Source of the DNA: an uncultured Bacteroidota bacterium
Lineage (GTDB): Bacteria; Bacteroidota; Bacteroidia; Chitinophagales; Chitinophagaceae
Assembly: GCA_903837525.1 (NCBI GenBank)
Contig: CAILUU010000025.1
Span: forward strand, 1 to 61,000
Reading direction: 5' to 3'
Length of the DNA: 61,000 nucleotides
Part shown: positions 1-8,229 of the stretch, in pieces
Layout: each line of letters opens with the position of its first letter
How positions within the stretch are numbered: position 1 is the stretch's first letter
The notes under the pieces: model-generated
What the model was told of the DNA's origin: nothing
Database searches by the model: none
What the model saw: only the letters and a program-made list of their open reading frames with translations
Program-made: the position numbers and the translations under genes

Positions 1-897
1 CAAAGTTTTACTTTTTCTGCCTCAGCAAACCCAATATTATATCAAGGTGCAATTCCAGTTTTTGTAGATAGTGAAGAGCAAACCTGGAATCTTTGTCCAG
101 TGGCATTAGAAGAAGCAATTTTAGATCGAATTCTAAAAGGTAATAAACCTAAAGCCATTATTGCTGTTCATTTATATGGGGTGCCCTATCAGGTTGAGGT
201 CATTAGAGCCCTCGCTGACAAATACAACATTCCAATTTTGGAAGACAGTGCCGAGGCATTAGGGAGTTCTTACAAAGGACAAAAATGTGGCACTTTTGGA
301 GATATAGGTGTTTTATCGTTTAATGGAAACAAGATTATTACTACATCAGGTGGAGGAGCTATAGTCACAAAAACTAAAGATCAAAAAGAAAAAGCTATTT
401 TCTTTGCTACACAAGCCAGAGACCCAGCGCCACACTACCAGCACTCCGAAATAGGTTATAATTATAGAATGAGTAACATTTGTGCGGGAATTGGTCGGGG
501 GCAAATGGAGGTGTTGGACAAGCATGTTGCTTTGCGCAGAAAAATGCTTGATTTTTATGTAAAAATATTTGCAGAGATTGAAGGTGTGGAAGTATTTACT
601 ACGCCAAATGACGATTATTTTGCCAATTATTGGTTGAGCGCCATTACTATAGATGCCGCAAAAACCAACGGCATAACAGCAGAAACACTTCGTTTAGCGC
701 TTGAAGCTGAAAACATCGAATCCCGACCGTTGTGGAAACCCATGCATTTGCAACCCATTTTCGAAAAATATCCCTATTACGGCACAACAGTAGCAGAACA
801 ATTGTTTGAAAACGGCTTGTGTTTGCCTTCCGGCTCCAATTTAACCGATACAGATCGCGATAGAATTTCAAAGGTGATTAAAGTGGTTTTTGGGTAG
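1..897 (+). CDS. DegT/DnrJ/EryC1/StrS-family aminotransferase (5'-truncated by window edge)
   Basis: The reading frame is open from base 1, so the start lies before the window; about 298 codons are visible. The protein belongs to the PLP-dependent DegT/DnrJ/EryC1/StrS family, which transfers an amino group to keto-sugars used in O-antigen, capsule or glycan synthesis. Visible family features are the early SFTFSASANPI segment, the DSAEALGSSY segment containing the Asp that contacts the PLP ring nitrogen, and the SFNGNKIITTSGGGA segment, whose Lys forms the internal aldimine with PLP. The C-terminal half (NYRMSNICAGIGRGQ, then RPLWKPMHLQP) is also typical. The sugar substrate cannot be told from sequence alone; neighbours upstream are outside the window. 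Confidence 0.9.
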   Translation, partial: QSFTFSASANPILYQGAIPVFVDSEEQTWNLCPVALEEAILDRILKGNKPKAIIAVHLYGVPYQVEVIRALADKYNIPILEDSAEALGSSYKGQKCGTFGDIGVLSFNGNKIITTSGGGAIVTKTKDQKEKAIFFATQARDPAPHYQHSEIGYNYRMSNICAGIGRGQMEVLDKHVALRRKMLDFYVKIFAEIEGVEVFTTPNDDYFANYWLSAITIDAAKTNGITAETLRLALEAENIESRPLWKPMHLQPIFEKYPYYGTTVAEQLFENGLCLPSGSNLTDTDRDRISKVIKVVFG

Positions 898-1067
898 TCA
901 ATTAAATAGTTCAGCATTCAACATTCCAAGTTCGTTGTTCAATATTTTAAAAAGCGTTTAGCAATCAGCTTTAAACTACTTGTTATATTTTATTGAAATA
1001 TACATCTCAAATAGTGAACAAATTCCTCATTATCTAATTCGCTAATTCTCTCATTGGCACATTTGCT

Positions 1068-1500
1068 TCAAATCTTCCAAATCAAATTCACCCCGCCACG
1101 ATACGGCGTCCATTCCCCACTTTTATTAAACTTATCGGCATCTTCATATCTTACACCCGTTGTGCTATCGTAACCTTTGTAAAAACTTTGAATCGTGCCG
1201 CCACCAACAAAAGCTTCTAAAGCAAACTTCTCGGTTACGGCATATACATAACCAATACTAATTCCGGCCATGTAATTATGCCCTTTTTGGTAATAATTAG
1301 TATTTGCATAATTGTATTATTGCAGGTGAAACGTACTTCCTCCAATATGTCCTCTCACATAAAAACCTGTTAGCTCAGGTTTTGAATAATAACGAATTTC
1401 TGGCGTAATAATTAAAAACTTCAAAGGCATTTTATGATAGCGATTAAAAGTAGATCCAATAGCAGTAACAAAAAACCAATTAAATAATGAAACTATTTTT
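1068..1500 (-). pseudogene. Decayed outer-membrane beta-barrel protein (DUF3575-like)
   Basis: On the minus strand one frame reads from about 1500 to 1068 and is interrupted only by a TAA at 1317-1319. The upstream part contains PEIRYYSKPELTGFYVRGH and ends GGSTFHLQ-stop. The downstream part continues in the same frame with YYQKGHNYMAGISIGYVYA and ends RGGVNLIWKI. Alternating aromatic and glycine-rich strands of this kind are typical of DUF3575-like outer-membrane proteins of Bacteroidota, which are normally about 180-200 residues. The N-terminus and signal peptide are missing. I infer a truncated gene with a nonsense mutation. The 67-codon piece at 1068-1271 could be called as an ORF but is only the C-terminal end. 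Confidence 0.6.
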
Positions 1501-1524
1501 CTACTTTTAAAGTGTACTAAAAAG

Positions 1525-1551
1525 GGGGAGCTTACACAGGGGAGCTTACAC
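1525..1551. repeat. 13-bp direct repeat, one base apart
   Basis: The sequence GGGGAGCTTACAC occurs at 1525-1537 and again at 1539-1551. It sits between the decayed DUF3575-like gene and the carH-like gene. It may be the scar of a mobile element or a duplication; no inverted partner or transposase was seen nearby. Confidence 0.6.
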
Positions 1552-1617
1552 TAGCACTTTTCTTAGCTAAATTTTGAACAATTTTATAAATAAGTTGTAT
1601 TATATTGTCATTAAACT

Positions 1618-2502
1618 ATGGATAATAACTTATTTACTATAAAGGATCTAGAAAACTTATCAGGTATTAAAGCCCACACTATACGTATTTGGGAACAACG
1701 ATATACTTTTTTAAAACCAAGTAGAACGACTACCAATATCCGCTATTACACCAACGAAGAGTTAAAAATAATTTTAAATGTTTCTCTTTTAAATAAATAC
1801 GGATTTAAGGTTTCTCATATCAATAAATTATCTGATGCCGAAGTTCAAGAAAAAATATTAACCCTAAACCAAACTGAAGCTCAGCAAGAGCGACTAGTAA
1901 ATGAGCTTATACAGCACATGATTGAAATTAAGTTGGATAAATTTGAAGCCATACTTGATACATCAATAATGCTAAGAGGGGTTGATAAAACAATAAACCA
2001 GTTAGTTTTTCCTTTTTTAGAAAAAATTGGATTTCTTTGGCTTACAAACCATGTAAACCCTGCACAAGAGCATCTAGTTACAAACATCATTAGGCAAAAA
2101 ATAATTATTGGTATCGAAAAAGCTCCTGCTATAGCTACAAGCGACAAATCAATTATTTTATTTTTACCCGAGGGCGAACATCATGAGTTAGGCCTTCTTT
2201 TTATGCATTTTATGCTAAAATCTAAAGGCATAAAAGTTATTTATATGGGCTCGGCTGTACCTATTAAGGATGTTAAATATTTGGTTGAAAAACTGAATCC
2301 TACTTATTTATATACCCATTTAACCGTTGTTGGCCGTAATTTTAATTTCGAAAAGTTTTTAGCTAATCTTTATGAAGCCGTTCCCAACATTCCATTAGTT
2401 GTTTCTGGTTATTTAGCTTCTTCTTATTCCAAAACAGTGCCTCCTAATACGCAACTTAAAAACACCCTGAAGTCTGTAACAGACTTTATTTCAACGATTT
2501 AA
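1618..2502 (+). CDS. carH: CarH/LitR-type MerR regulator with B12-binding photosensor domain
   Basis: 294-residue MerR-family regulator. The N-terminus (about 5-75) is a winged helix with the family IRIWEQRY segment. The C-terminal part matches the cobalamin-binding photoreceptor module of CarH: the Wx9EH motif is present as W141 and E151-H152 in the helical bundle, and the B12 motif E/DxHxxG is present as E187-x-H189-x-x-G192, where the His is the expected axial ligand. Family members bind adenosylcobalamin in the dark, tetramerise and repress carotenoid genes; light breaks the Co-C bond and releases DNA. It stands directly before an ECF sigma gene and a carotenoid operon, as in LitR/LitS systems, which supports that role. 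It starts at ATG 1618. An alternative is a B12-dependent regulator that does not use light, but the conserved tryptophan argues against that. Confidence 0.9.
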   Translation: MDNNLFTIKDLENLSGIKAHTIRIWEQRYTFLKPSRTTTNIRYYTNEELKIILNVSLLNKYGFKVSHINKLSDAEVQEKILTLNQTEAQQERLVNELIQHMIEIKLDKFEAILDTSIMLRGVDKTINQLVFPFLEKIGFLWLTNHVNPAQEHLVTNIIRQKIIIGIEKAPAIATSDKSIILFLPEGEHHELGLLFMHFMLKSKGIKVIYMGSAVPIKDVKYLVEKLNPTYLYTHLTVVGRNFNFEKFLANLYEAVPNIPLVVSGYLASSYSKTVPPNTQLKNTLKSVTDFISTI

Positions 2503-2517
2503 GTATTTTACATACAT

Positions 2518-2606
2518 TTTGTTTAATTATTTTTAAAAATAATTAAACAAAAACTTTGCGGTCTGAAATTTATTTGTTTAACTTTACATTGTAATAATTA
2601 AACAAA
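2518..2606. promoter_or_regulatory. Two identical inverted repeats before the ECF sigma gene; candidate CarH operators
   Basis: The inverted repeat TTTGTTTAA-N16-TTAAACAAA occurs twice: at 2518-2551 and 2573-2606. Arms are identical, both spacers are 16 bp, and the two copies are offset by exactly 55 bp. The first is embedded in a perfect 36-bp palindrome (2517-2552). The second ends 6 bp before the sigma factor ATG at 2613. The site lies between the carH-like gene and the ECF sigma gene. The duplicated geometry fits a tetrameric MerR-family regulator. That CarH binds here is an inference. Confidence 0.7.
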
Positions 2607-2612
2607 TATTTT

Positions 2613-3113
2613 ATGTCTACAGCCGAATTTACTCTAATGCTTACAAGAAATGAAGAGTACTTAAAGCCATTTGCCGTTACTCTTACAAGAGATGTGGAAA
2701 CTGCAAAAGACTTATTGCAAGAAACTTTTTACAGAGCATTAGCCAATAAGGATAAATATAATGTAGGTACAAATATTAAAGCATGGTTGTACACCATAAT
2801 GCGTAATATTTTTATTAATGATTATCGTCGTAAAGCAAAGCAACAAACTATATTAGATTATACACCCAATGAGTATTTGTTAGATAATCAACAAGGTGCA
2901 ATTACAAATACCGCAATTGTTAATTTACAATTAAAGGAAATTCAAAACGAAATTCATCAACTACCCGCTATATTCAAAAGGCCTTTTATGCTTTATTTTG
3001 ATGGGTATAAGTACAACGAAATTGCCGATATGCTAAACGAGCCTTTAGGTACTATAAAAAGTAGAATTCATTTTGCTCGCAAATTATTGAAAGAGCATTT
3101 AACTAGATATTAA
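2613..3113 (+). CDS. ECF-type RNA polymerase sigma factor (LitS-like)
   Basis: 166-residue sigma-70 family protein of the extracytoplasmic-function type. Region 2 is seen around residues 20-65 (KDLLQETFYRALANK, KAWLYTIMRNIFINDYRRK). Region 4 is seen around 110-160 (LPAIFKRPFMLYF, YNEIADMLNEPLGTIKSRIH), the helix-turn-helix that reads the -35 region. No anti-sigma gene is adjacent. It sits between a CarH-type repressor and crtI, 44 bp before crtI. By analogy to LitR/LitS systems, I infer that light frees the promoter, the sigma factor is made, and it drives the carotenoid operon. It may also be co-transcribed with that operon. Confidence 0.9.
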   Translation: MSTAEFTLMLTRNEEYLKPFAVTLTRDVETAKDLLQETFYRALANKDKYNVGTNIKAWLYTIMRNIFINDYRRKAKQQTILDYTPNEYLLDNQQGAITNTAIVNLQLKEIQNEIHQLPAIFKRPFMLYFDGYKYNEIADMLNEPLGTIKSRIHFARKLLKEHLTRY

Positions 3114-3157
3114 TAATTATTATTCCGTTTTAAATTCAATAGGTTTATTTTACATTC

Positions 3158-4645
3158 TTGAAAAACATTGTAGTAATCGGTAGTGGTTTTGCAGGCTTAT
3201 CAACAGCCTGCTTTTTAGCAAAAGCTGGTTTTGCTGTTACTGTTGTAGAAAAACAAGCTACCCCAGGAGGAAGAGCTAGGCAACTAATACAAGATGGTTT
3301 TATGTTTGACATAGGGCCAAGTTGGTATTGGATGCCAGATGTTTTTGAACGTTTTTTTAATGAGTTTGGAAAAAAAGTTAGCGACTATTATAGTTTAGAT
3401 AGACTAGACCCATCATATAGAATTTATTGGCAAGATGGCGAAATGAATGTGCCAGCAAACTACAATGAGTTAAAAAATTTATTCGAATCAATTGAGCAAG
3501 GAAGTGGAGTGCAGTTGGATAAATTTTTAGCAGAAGCCAACTACAAATACCAAGTTGGTATAAATAAATTGGTACATAAGCCAGGCCAGTCTATTACCGA
3601 ATTTTTAGATTGGGATGTAATAAAAGGGGTTTTCAAATTAGATGTATTTACCAATATGAAAAAACATGTAGGTAAATATTTTAAAAACCCTAAGCTTCAA
3701 CAGCTAATGGAGTTTCCGGTACTGTTTTTAGGAGCTTTGCCCCAAAATACCCCTGCACTATACAGTTTAATGAATTATGCCGATATTAAATTAGGCACTT
3801 GGTACCCACAAGGGGGAATGTACAAAATTGTAGAAGGCATGTATAGTTTGGCAAATGAGTTAGGTGTAAAATTTGAATTTAATAGCGATGTACAACAAAT
3901 AGATGTTGTTGATGGAAAGGCAAAAAGTATAACATATAACCAAACTAATCAACAATTACCAATTACTGTTAGTGCAGATGTAGTTATTAGTGCTGCAGAT
4001 TATCATTTTACCGAAACTAAATTGTTACCAGAAAAGAGTAGAACGTATAGTAACGAATATTGGAACAAAAGAACAATGGCTCCAAGTTGTTTGCTATATT
4101 ACATAGGAGTTAATAAAAAATTAAAAAATATATTGCACCATACCTTGTTTTTTGATACTGATTTTGGAGTGCATGGAAAAGAAATTTACGATTCACCAGC
4201 TTGGCCTACCGACCCATTGTTTTATGTAAGTGCAACTTCGGTTACCGATAAAACAACAGCCCCGATAGGAAGTGAAAATTTGTTTTTTTTAATACCCGTA
4301 GCATCAGGCTTACAAGGCGATACGGAGGAATTGAGAGATAAGTATTTTGATAAAATAGTAAAACGATTTGAAGAAAAAATAGGCGAAAAAATAATTGATA
4401 ATATTGTATATAAAAAGTCCTATTCGGTTAGTAATTTTGTACATGATTATAACTCGTTTAGGGGAAATGCTTATGGTTTAGCAAATACATTAATGCAAAC
4501 AGCAGTATTAAAGCCATCATGCAAAAGTAAAAAAGTAATAAATTTGTTTTACACAGGTCAACTTACAGTACCTGGGCCAGGTGTACCACCAAGTTTAATA
4601 AGTGGCGAAGTTGTAGCGAAAGAAGTAATAAAATATTTAAAATAG
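3158..4645 (+). CDS. crtI: Phytoene desaturase CrtI
   Basis: 495-residue FAD-dependent carotenoid desaturase. The N-terminus has the dinucleotide-binding fold (VVIGSGFAGLSTACFLAKAG) followed by PGGRARQLIQDGFMFDIGP, typical of CrtI. The C-terminus carries LFYTGQLTVPGPGVPPSLI, the family FAD-contacting end. It converts phytoene through successive desaturations to lycopene at the membrane. The start is TTG at 3158; no ATG gives the glycine-rich motif at the expected distance. It is the first enzyme gene of the carotenoid run, followed 20 bp later by crtB. A second, related desaturase gene lies at 6054; this copy is assigned crtI because of its place beside crtB and its closer fit. Confidence 0.92.
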   Translation: MKNIVVIGSGFAGLSTACFLAKAGFAVTVVEKQATPGGRARQLIQDGFMFDIGPSWYWMPDVFERFFNEFGKKVSDYYSLDRLDPSYRIYWQDGEMNVPANYNELKNLFESIEQGSGVQLDKFLAEANYKYQVGINKLVHKPGQSITEFLDWDVIKGVFKLDVFTNMKKHVGKYFKNPKLQQLMEFPVLFLGALPQNTPALYSLMNYADIKLGTWYPQGGMYKIVEGMYSLANELGVKFEFNSDVQQIDVVDGKAKSITYNQTNQQLPITVSADVVISAADYHFTETKLLPEKSRTYSNEYWNKRTMAPSCLLYYIGVNKKLKNILHHTLFFDTDFGVHGKEIYDSPAWPTDPLFYVSATSVTDKTTAPIGSENLFFLIPVASGLQGDTEELRDKYFDKIVKRFEEKIGEKIIDNIVYKKSYSVSNFVHDYNSFRGNAYGLANTLMQTAVLKPSCKSKKVINLFYTGQLTVPGPGVPPSLISGEVVAKEVIKYLK

Positions 4646-4665
4646 GCAATATATTTATTAGTAAA

Positions 4666-5502
4666 ATGATTGAATTATTTTATAACACAAGCGAACAATG
4701 CAGTAAAATAACTACTGAATTATATAGTACCTCTTTTAGTAGTGCTATAAAGCTTTTGCACAAATCTTTACGAACACCCATTTATAACATTTATGGTTTT
4801 GTTCGCTTTGCAGATGAAATTGTAGATACTTTCCATGAATATAACAAACAAGAACTTTTAGCAGAGTTTAAAATAGAAACCTATAATGCAATTAAAAGAG
4901 GGATAAGTTTAAATCCTATTTTACAAAGTTTTCAAACAACAGTTAATCAATACAAAATAGATACACATTTAATTGATGCTTTTTTTACTAGCATGGAGTT
5001 TGATTTAAGTAAATCTAATTACGATAGTAAAGGGTATAACGATTATATTTATGGAAGTGCAGAGGTTGTTGGGTTAATGTGTTTGTTTGTTTTTTGCGAA
5101 GGTAACGAAGAGGAATATAAAAAATTAAAACCTAGTGCTCAGTCTTTAGGGGCGGCATTTCAAAAAGTAAATTTTTTACGAGATGTAAAAGCAGATTATC
5201 AACAACTAAGTAGAACTTATTTTCCAGATGTTGATTTTAATAATTTTACATCCTCTATGAAAAATAAAATTGAGGCCGATATTGCAAAAGATTTTGAACA
5301 TGCATACACGGGTATTTTACAACTGCCTTCTAAAGCTAGGTTTGGCGTGTATGTAGCCTACAAATATTACCTTTCGCTTTTTAAAAAAATTAAAAAAACA
5401 CAGCCCACAAAAATTTTAGAAACCCGTATTAGAATACCTGATTATTACAAAGCTTTTATTCTAGCTAAAGCAGGGGTACGTACTCAATTAAATATATTAT
5501 AA
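4666..5502 (+). CDS. crtB: Phytoene synthase CrtB
   Basis: 278-residue squalene/phytoene synthase. It condenses two geranylgeranyl diphosphates to phytoene, the first committed carotenoid step. Both Asp-rich Mg-diphosphate motifs are present: D50-E-I-V-D54 in YGFVRFADEIVDTF and D173-V-K-A-D177 in VNFLRDVKADYQQLSRTYFP. Length is normal for the bacterial enzyme. It follows crtI by 20 bp and is followed by idi after 4 bp, so co-transcription is very likely. No GGPP synthase gene is in the window. Confidence 0.93.
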   Translation: MIELFYNTSEQCSKITTELYSTSFSSAIKLLHKSLRTPIYNIYGFVRFADEIVDTFHEYNKQELLAEFKIETYNAIKRGISLNPILQSFQTTVNQYKIDTHLIDAFFTSMEFDLSKSNYDSKGYNDYIYGSAEVVGLMCLFVFCEGNEEEYKKLKPSAQSLGAAFQKVNFLRDVKADYQQLSRTYFPDVDFNNFTSSMKNKIEADIAKDFEHAYTGILQLPSKARFGVYVAYKYYLSLFKKIKKTQPTKILETRIRIPDYYKAFILAKAGVRTQLNIL

Positions 5503-5506
5503 AATT

Positions 5507-6028
5507 TTGCAGCAACTAATTTTAGTTAATAATTTAGATGAACCCATTGGTGTAGCCGAAAAAATGGAAGCACATCAAAAAGGATTATTACACAGGGCAT
5601 TTAGCGTTTTTATTTTTAATGAAGAGGGTAAAATGCTTTTACAACAACGGGCTATTAACAAATATCATAGCGGTGGGTTATGGACAAATGCCTGTTGCAG
5701 CCACCCGTACGTGGGGCAACAAATAATTGAGGCAGCACAAAATAGGTTGCAAGAAGAGATGGGGTTTACCACACAGCTTAACAAAGCATTTGAATTTACG
5801 TACAAAGCAAGTTTTGAAAATGGGTTAATTGAAAATGAATACGATCATGTACTTATTGGTAACTATAATGGACTAGTTTCACCATCGATAACAGAGGTTA
5901 ATGCGTATTGTTACAAAACAGTAGAAGAAATACAAGAAGAAATAATTGAACACCCAACTAAATATACAGCTTGGTTTAAAATAGCTTTACCTCTTTTAAA
6001 ATCATATTTATCAAAAGTTAAAAAATAA
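5507..6028 (+). CDS. idi: Isopentenyl-diphosphate delta-isomerase, type 1
   Basis: 173-residue Nudix-fold enzyme that interconverts isopentenyl and dimethylallyl diphosphate, supplying precursor for the carotenoid pathway. The active-site cysteine is in TNACCSHP (C64) and the catalytic glutamate in NEYDHVL (E111); metal-binding His residues lie near H23 and H29. Length matches the bacterial type-1 enzyme. It starts at TTG 5507, only 4 bp after crtB, which implies translational coupling. Its inclusion in the operon suggests that precursor supply is induced together with pigment synthesis. Confidence 0.93.
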   Translation: MQQLILVNNLDEPIGVAEKMEAHQKGLLHRAFSVFIFNEEGKMLLQQRAINKYHSGGLWTNACCSHPYVGQQIIEAAQNRLQEEMGFTTQLNKAFEFTYKASFENGLIENEYDHVLIGNYNGLVSPSITEVNAYCYKTVEEIQEEIIEHPTKYTAWFKIALPLLKSYLSKVKK

Positions 6029-6053
6029 TGCAATACATTGGTACTATAAATTT

Positions 6054-7532
6054 ATGCAAACATCTAATAACGCCATAATTATAGGAAGCGGGGTAGCAGG
6101 TTTAGCTACGGCCATACGCTTGCAATTAAAAGGATATAACGTTACCGTTTACGAAAAAAATGATTATGCAGGGGGTAAATTAGCCGCTTTTAAAATACAA
6201 GGTTATCATTTTGATGCAGGCCCTTCTTTATTTACACAACCTCAAAATATTATTGAATTATTTGAGCTAGCTAACGAGCCTGTTGAAAACTATTTCAACT
6301 ACACATCGGTTGATGTTGCTTGTAAGTACTTTTATGCAAATGGTAAAATTGTAGTCGGGTATGCAAATACGGATAAGTTTGCAAACGAACTGCAGCAGCA
6401 ACTAGGCGAAAGCCCAAAAGTAGTAAATGACTATTTATCTTCTGCAAAAAAATTGTACACTAATATTGCAGAGCTTTTTTTAAACAATTCCTTACATAAA
6501 CGAAAAACATGGTTTAATAAAAATGCATTTATAGCTTTTAAAGCTGTAAAATTTAGTCATCTTTTTAAAACCTTACATAAGCATAATTCTTCAAAATTTA
6601 AAAGCCCAGAAGCTACACAACTTTTTAACCGATTTGCCACCTATAACGGTAGTAACCCTTATAAAGTGCCAAGCATGTTAAGTTTAATACCCCATTTAGA
6701 AATGAATGAAGGTGTTTTTTATCCTAAGGGCGGAATGGTAAGTATTACAGACGCTTTAGTTAAACTGGCAAAAAAAATGGGTGTTACGTTTATTTTTAAC
6801 ACCCAAGTAGATAGAATAATTCATACAAGCGGATTAGTAAAAGGAGTTGTAGTAAATAACCAAAATATCTATGCCGATTTAATAGTAAGTAATGTTGATG
6901 TATATTTTACCTATAAAAAATTATTAAATAATACACAGTTAGCAAATCGGGTATTAAAAAACGAAAGAAGTAGTAGTGCAATAGTTTTTTATTGGGGTAT
7001 AAAAAAAGAGTTTAAAGAATTACAGCTACATAATATTTTGTTTAGTAATAATTATAAAGAAGAGTTTGATTGTTTGTTTACAAAAAAAACAGTTTACACC
7101 GATCCTACTATTTATATAAATATAACCTCTACTATTGAGCCAGCACAAGCACCAAGTGGTAAACAAAATTGGTTTGTTATGGTAAATGCACCAGCAAATG
7201 TTGGGCAAAACTGGGAGCAAATAAAGCAAGAAGCAAAAGCAAACATCATTGTAAAAATTAATACACTTTTGCAAACTAGTATAGAAGATTATATTGAAGT
7301 AGAAGAAATACTTGAGCCCATAACCATCGAAACCAAAACAAATTCTTTTATGGGAAGCTTGTATGGAACTAGTAGTAATAGTAAGTTTGCTGCTTTTTTT
7401 CGACATCCTAATTTTAAAGGTAATATCAAGCAATTATATTTTTGTGGAGGAAGTGTACACCCTGGCGGGGGTATTCCTCTTTGCTTAAAAAGTGCAAAAA
7501 TTGTAAGCGAATTAATTCAATCTAAAAATTAA
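6054..7532 (+). CDS. crtD: Second carotenoid desaturase, CrtD-like (1-hydroxycarotenoid 3,4-desaturase)
   Basis: 492-residue FAD-dependent enzyme of the CrtI/CrtD family. It has an N-terminal dinucleotide fold (AIIIGSGVAGLATAIRLQLK), then YAGGKLAAFKIQGYHFDAGP, and a C-terminal LYFCGGSVHPGGGIPLCLKS segment. The ending SVHPGGGIP differs from the crtI copy (VPGPGVPPS) and resembles methoxyneurosporene/hydroxycarotenoid desaturases. Because the next gene is a CruF-type hydratase, I infer 3',4'-desaturation of the hydrated acyclic end. It follows idi by 25 bp. The call of CrtD against a second CrtI rests on context and the C-terminal motif. Confidence 0.78.
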   Translation: MQTSNNAIIIGSGVAGLATAIRLQLKGYNVTVYEKNDYAGGKLAAFKIQGYHFDAGPSLFTQPQNIIELFELANEPVENYFNYTSVDVACKYFYANGKIVVGYANTDKFANELQQQLGESPKVVNDYLSSAKKLYTNIAELFLNNSLHKRKTWFNKNAFIAFKAVKFSHLFKTLHKHNSSKFKSPEATQLFNRFATYNGSNPYKVPSMLSLIPHLEMNEGVFYPKGGMVSITDALVKLAKKMGVTFIFNTQVDRIIHTSGLVKGVVVNNQNIYADLIVSNVDVYFTYKKLLNNTQLANRVLKNERSSSAIVFYWGIKKEFKELQLHNILFSNNYKEEFDCLFTKKTVYTDPTIYINITSTIEPAQAPSGKQNWFVMVNAPANVGQNWEQIKQEAKANIIVKINTLLQTSIEDYIEVEEILEPITIETKTNSFMGSLYGTSSNSKFAAFFRHPNFKGNIKQLYFCGGSVHPGGGIPLCLKSAKIVSELIQSKN

Positions 7533-7620
7533 TTTTATCAATACATTTAAATCTTTTTCTAAACATCAACTAGCAACTGGTATTGCTATTTTTTTTCATG
7601 CTATTGGCTTAGTAGGTATA

Positions 7621-8229
7621 TTGTTTTTTAAATCTCCATTTTTTGTAAACGCAACACCAATTAATTTACTCTTATCCTTTGCTTTACTAATATATACACA
7701 TAAAGAAAAAAATATTTTTTTTTATATGTTTATGGCAATAACAGTTAGTATAGGGTTTATTGTAGAGGTTATAGGTGTAAATACTGCCTTGCTTTTTGGC
7801 GAGTATACTTACGGTAATGTTTTGGGCATACAAGTTAAAAATGTACCCTTAATTATAGGTGTAAATTGGTTTATAGTAATGTATTGTTGCGGAATAACAA
7901 CGTACACCTTATTCAAAAAAGCACTTAGTAAATTAGCAATAGAAACCAAAACACCAACCCAATCGCTAAAAGCTATATCTGTAATAATTGATGGTGCTAC
8001 TATTGCTGTTTTCTTAGATTGGATTATGGAGCCTGTTGCCATAAAACTTGGCTACTGGCATTGGAAAACAGATGTGATACCTTTTTATAATTACTTGTGT
8101 TGGTTTGTTGTAAGTATTTTTTTATTAACTATTTTCCACTTTTGTAGCTTTAATAAGCAAAACAAATTTGCTATACATTTGTTATTAATACAAGCTATGT
8201 TTTTTTTACTATTACGCACTTTTTTATGA
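7621..8229 (+). CDS. cruF: Carotenoid 1',2'-hydratase CruF
   Basis: Polytopic membrane protein of the CruF/DUF422 family, which adds water to the acyclic psi-end of gamma-carotene-type carotenoids. Family segments seen are FIVEVIGVNTALLFGEYTYG, VPLIIGVNWFIV, AVFLDWIMEPVAIKLGYWHW and YNYLCWFVVS, with about six hydrophobic helices. TTG 7621 is the first usual start codon, giving 202 residues, but it removes the first helix. In frame upstream, from about 7534, the translation reads LATGIAIFFHAIGLVGILFF, which looks like the conserved first helix of the family. No ATG, GTG or TTG occurs between the in-frame stop at 7513-7515 and 7621, so a rare ATT/ATC start near 7528-7539 is possible. It overlaps crtZ by 4 bp. 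Confidence 0.85.
   Translation: MFFKSPFFVNATPINLLLSFALLIYTHKEKNIFFYMFMAITVSIGFIVEVIGVNTALLFGEYTYGNVLGIQVKNVPLIIGVNWFIVMYCCGITTYTLFKKALSKLAIETKTPTQSLKAISVIIDGATIAVFLDWIMEPVAIKLGYWHWKTDVIPFYNYLCWFVVSIFLLTIFHFCSFNKQNKFAIHLLLIQAMFFLLLRTFL

Noticed and set aside
1068..1271. 67-codon frame as an intact gene
   Set aside because: The same frame continues upstream beyond a stop with a homologous beta-barrel sequence, so it is only the end of a broken gene.
7026..7433. 135-codon minus-strand frame inside the crtD-like gene
   Set aside because: Antisense to a conserved desaturase; composition is Tyr/Phe/Cys-rich noise.
7513..7630. Programmed frameshift fusing the crtD-like protein and CruF
   Set aside because: The A-run near the stop could allow slippage, but no stimulatory structure is visible and the family proteins are separate; an unusual start codon is simpler.
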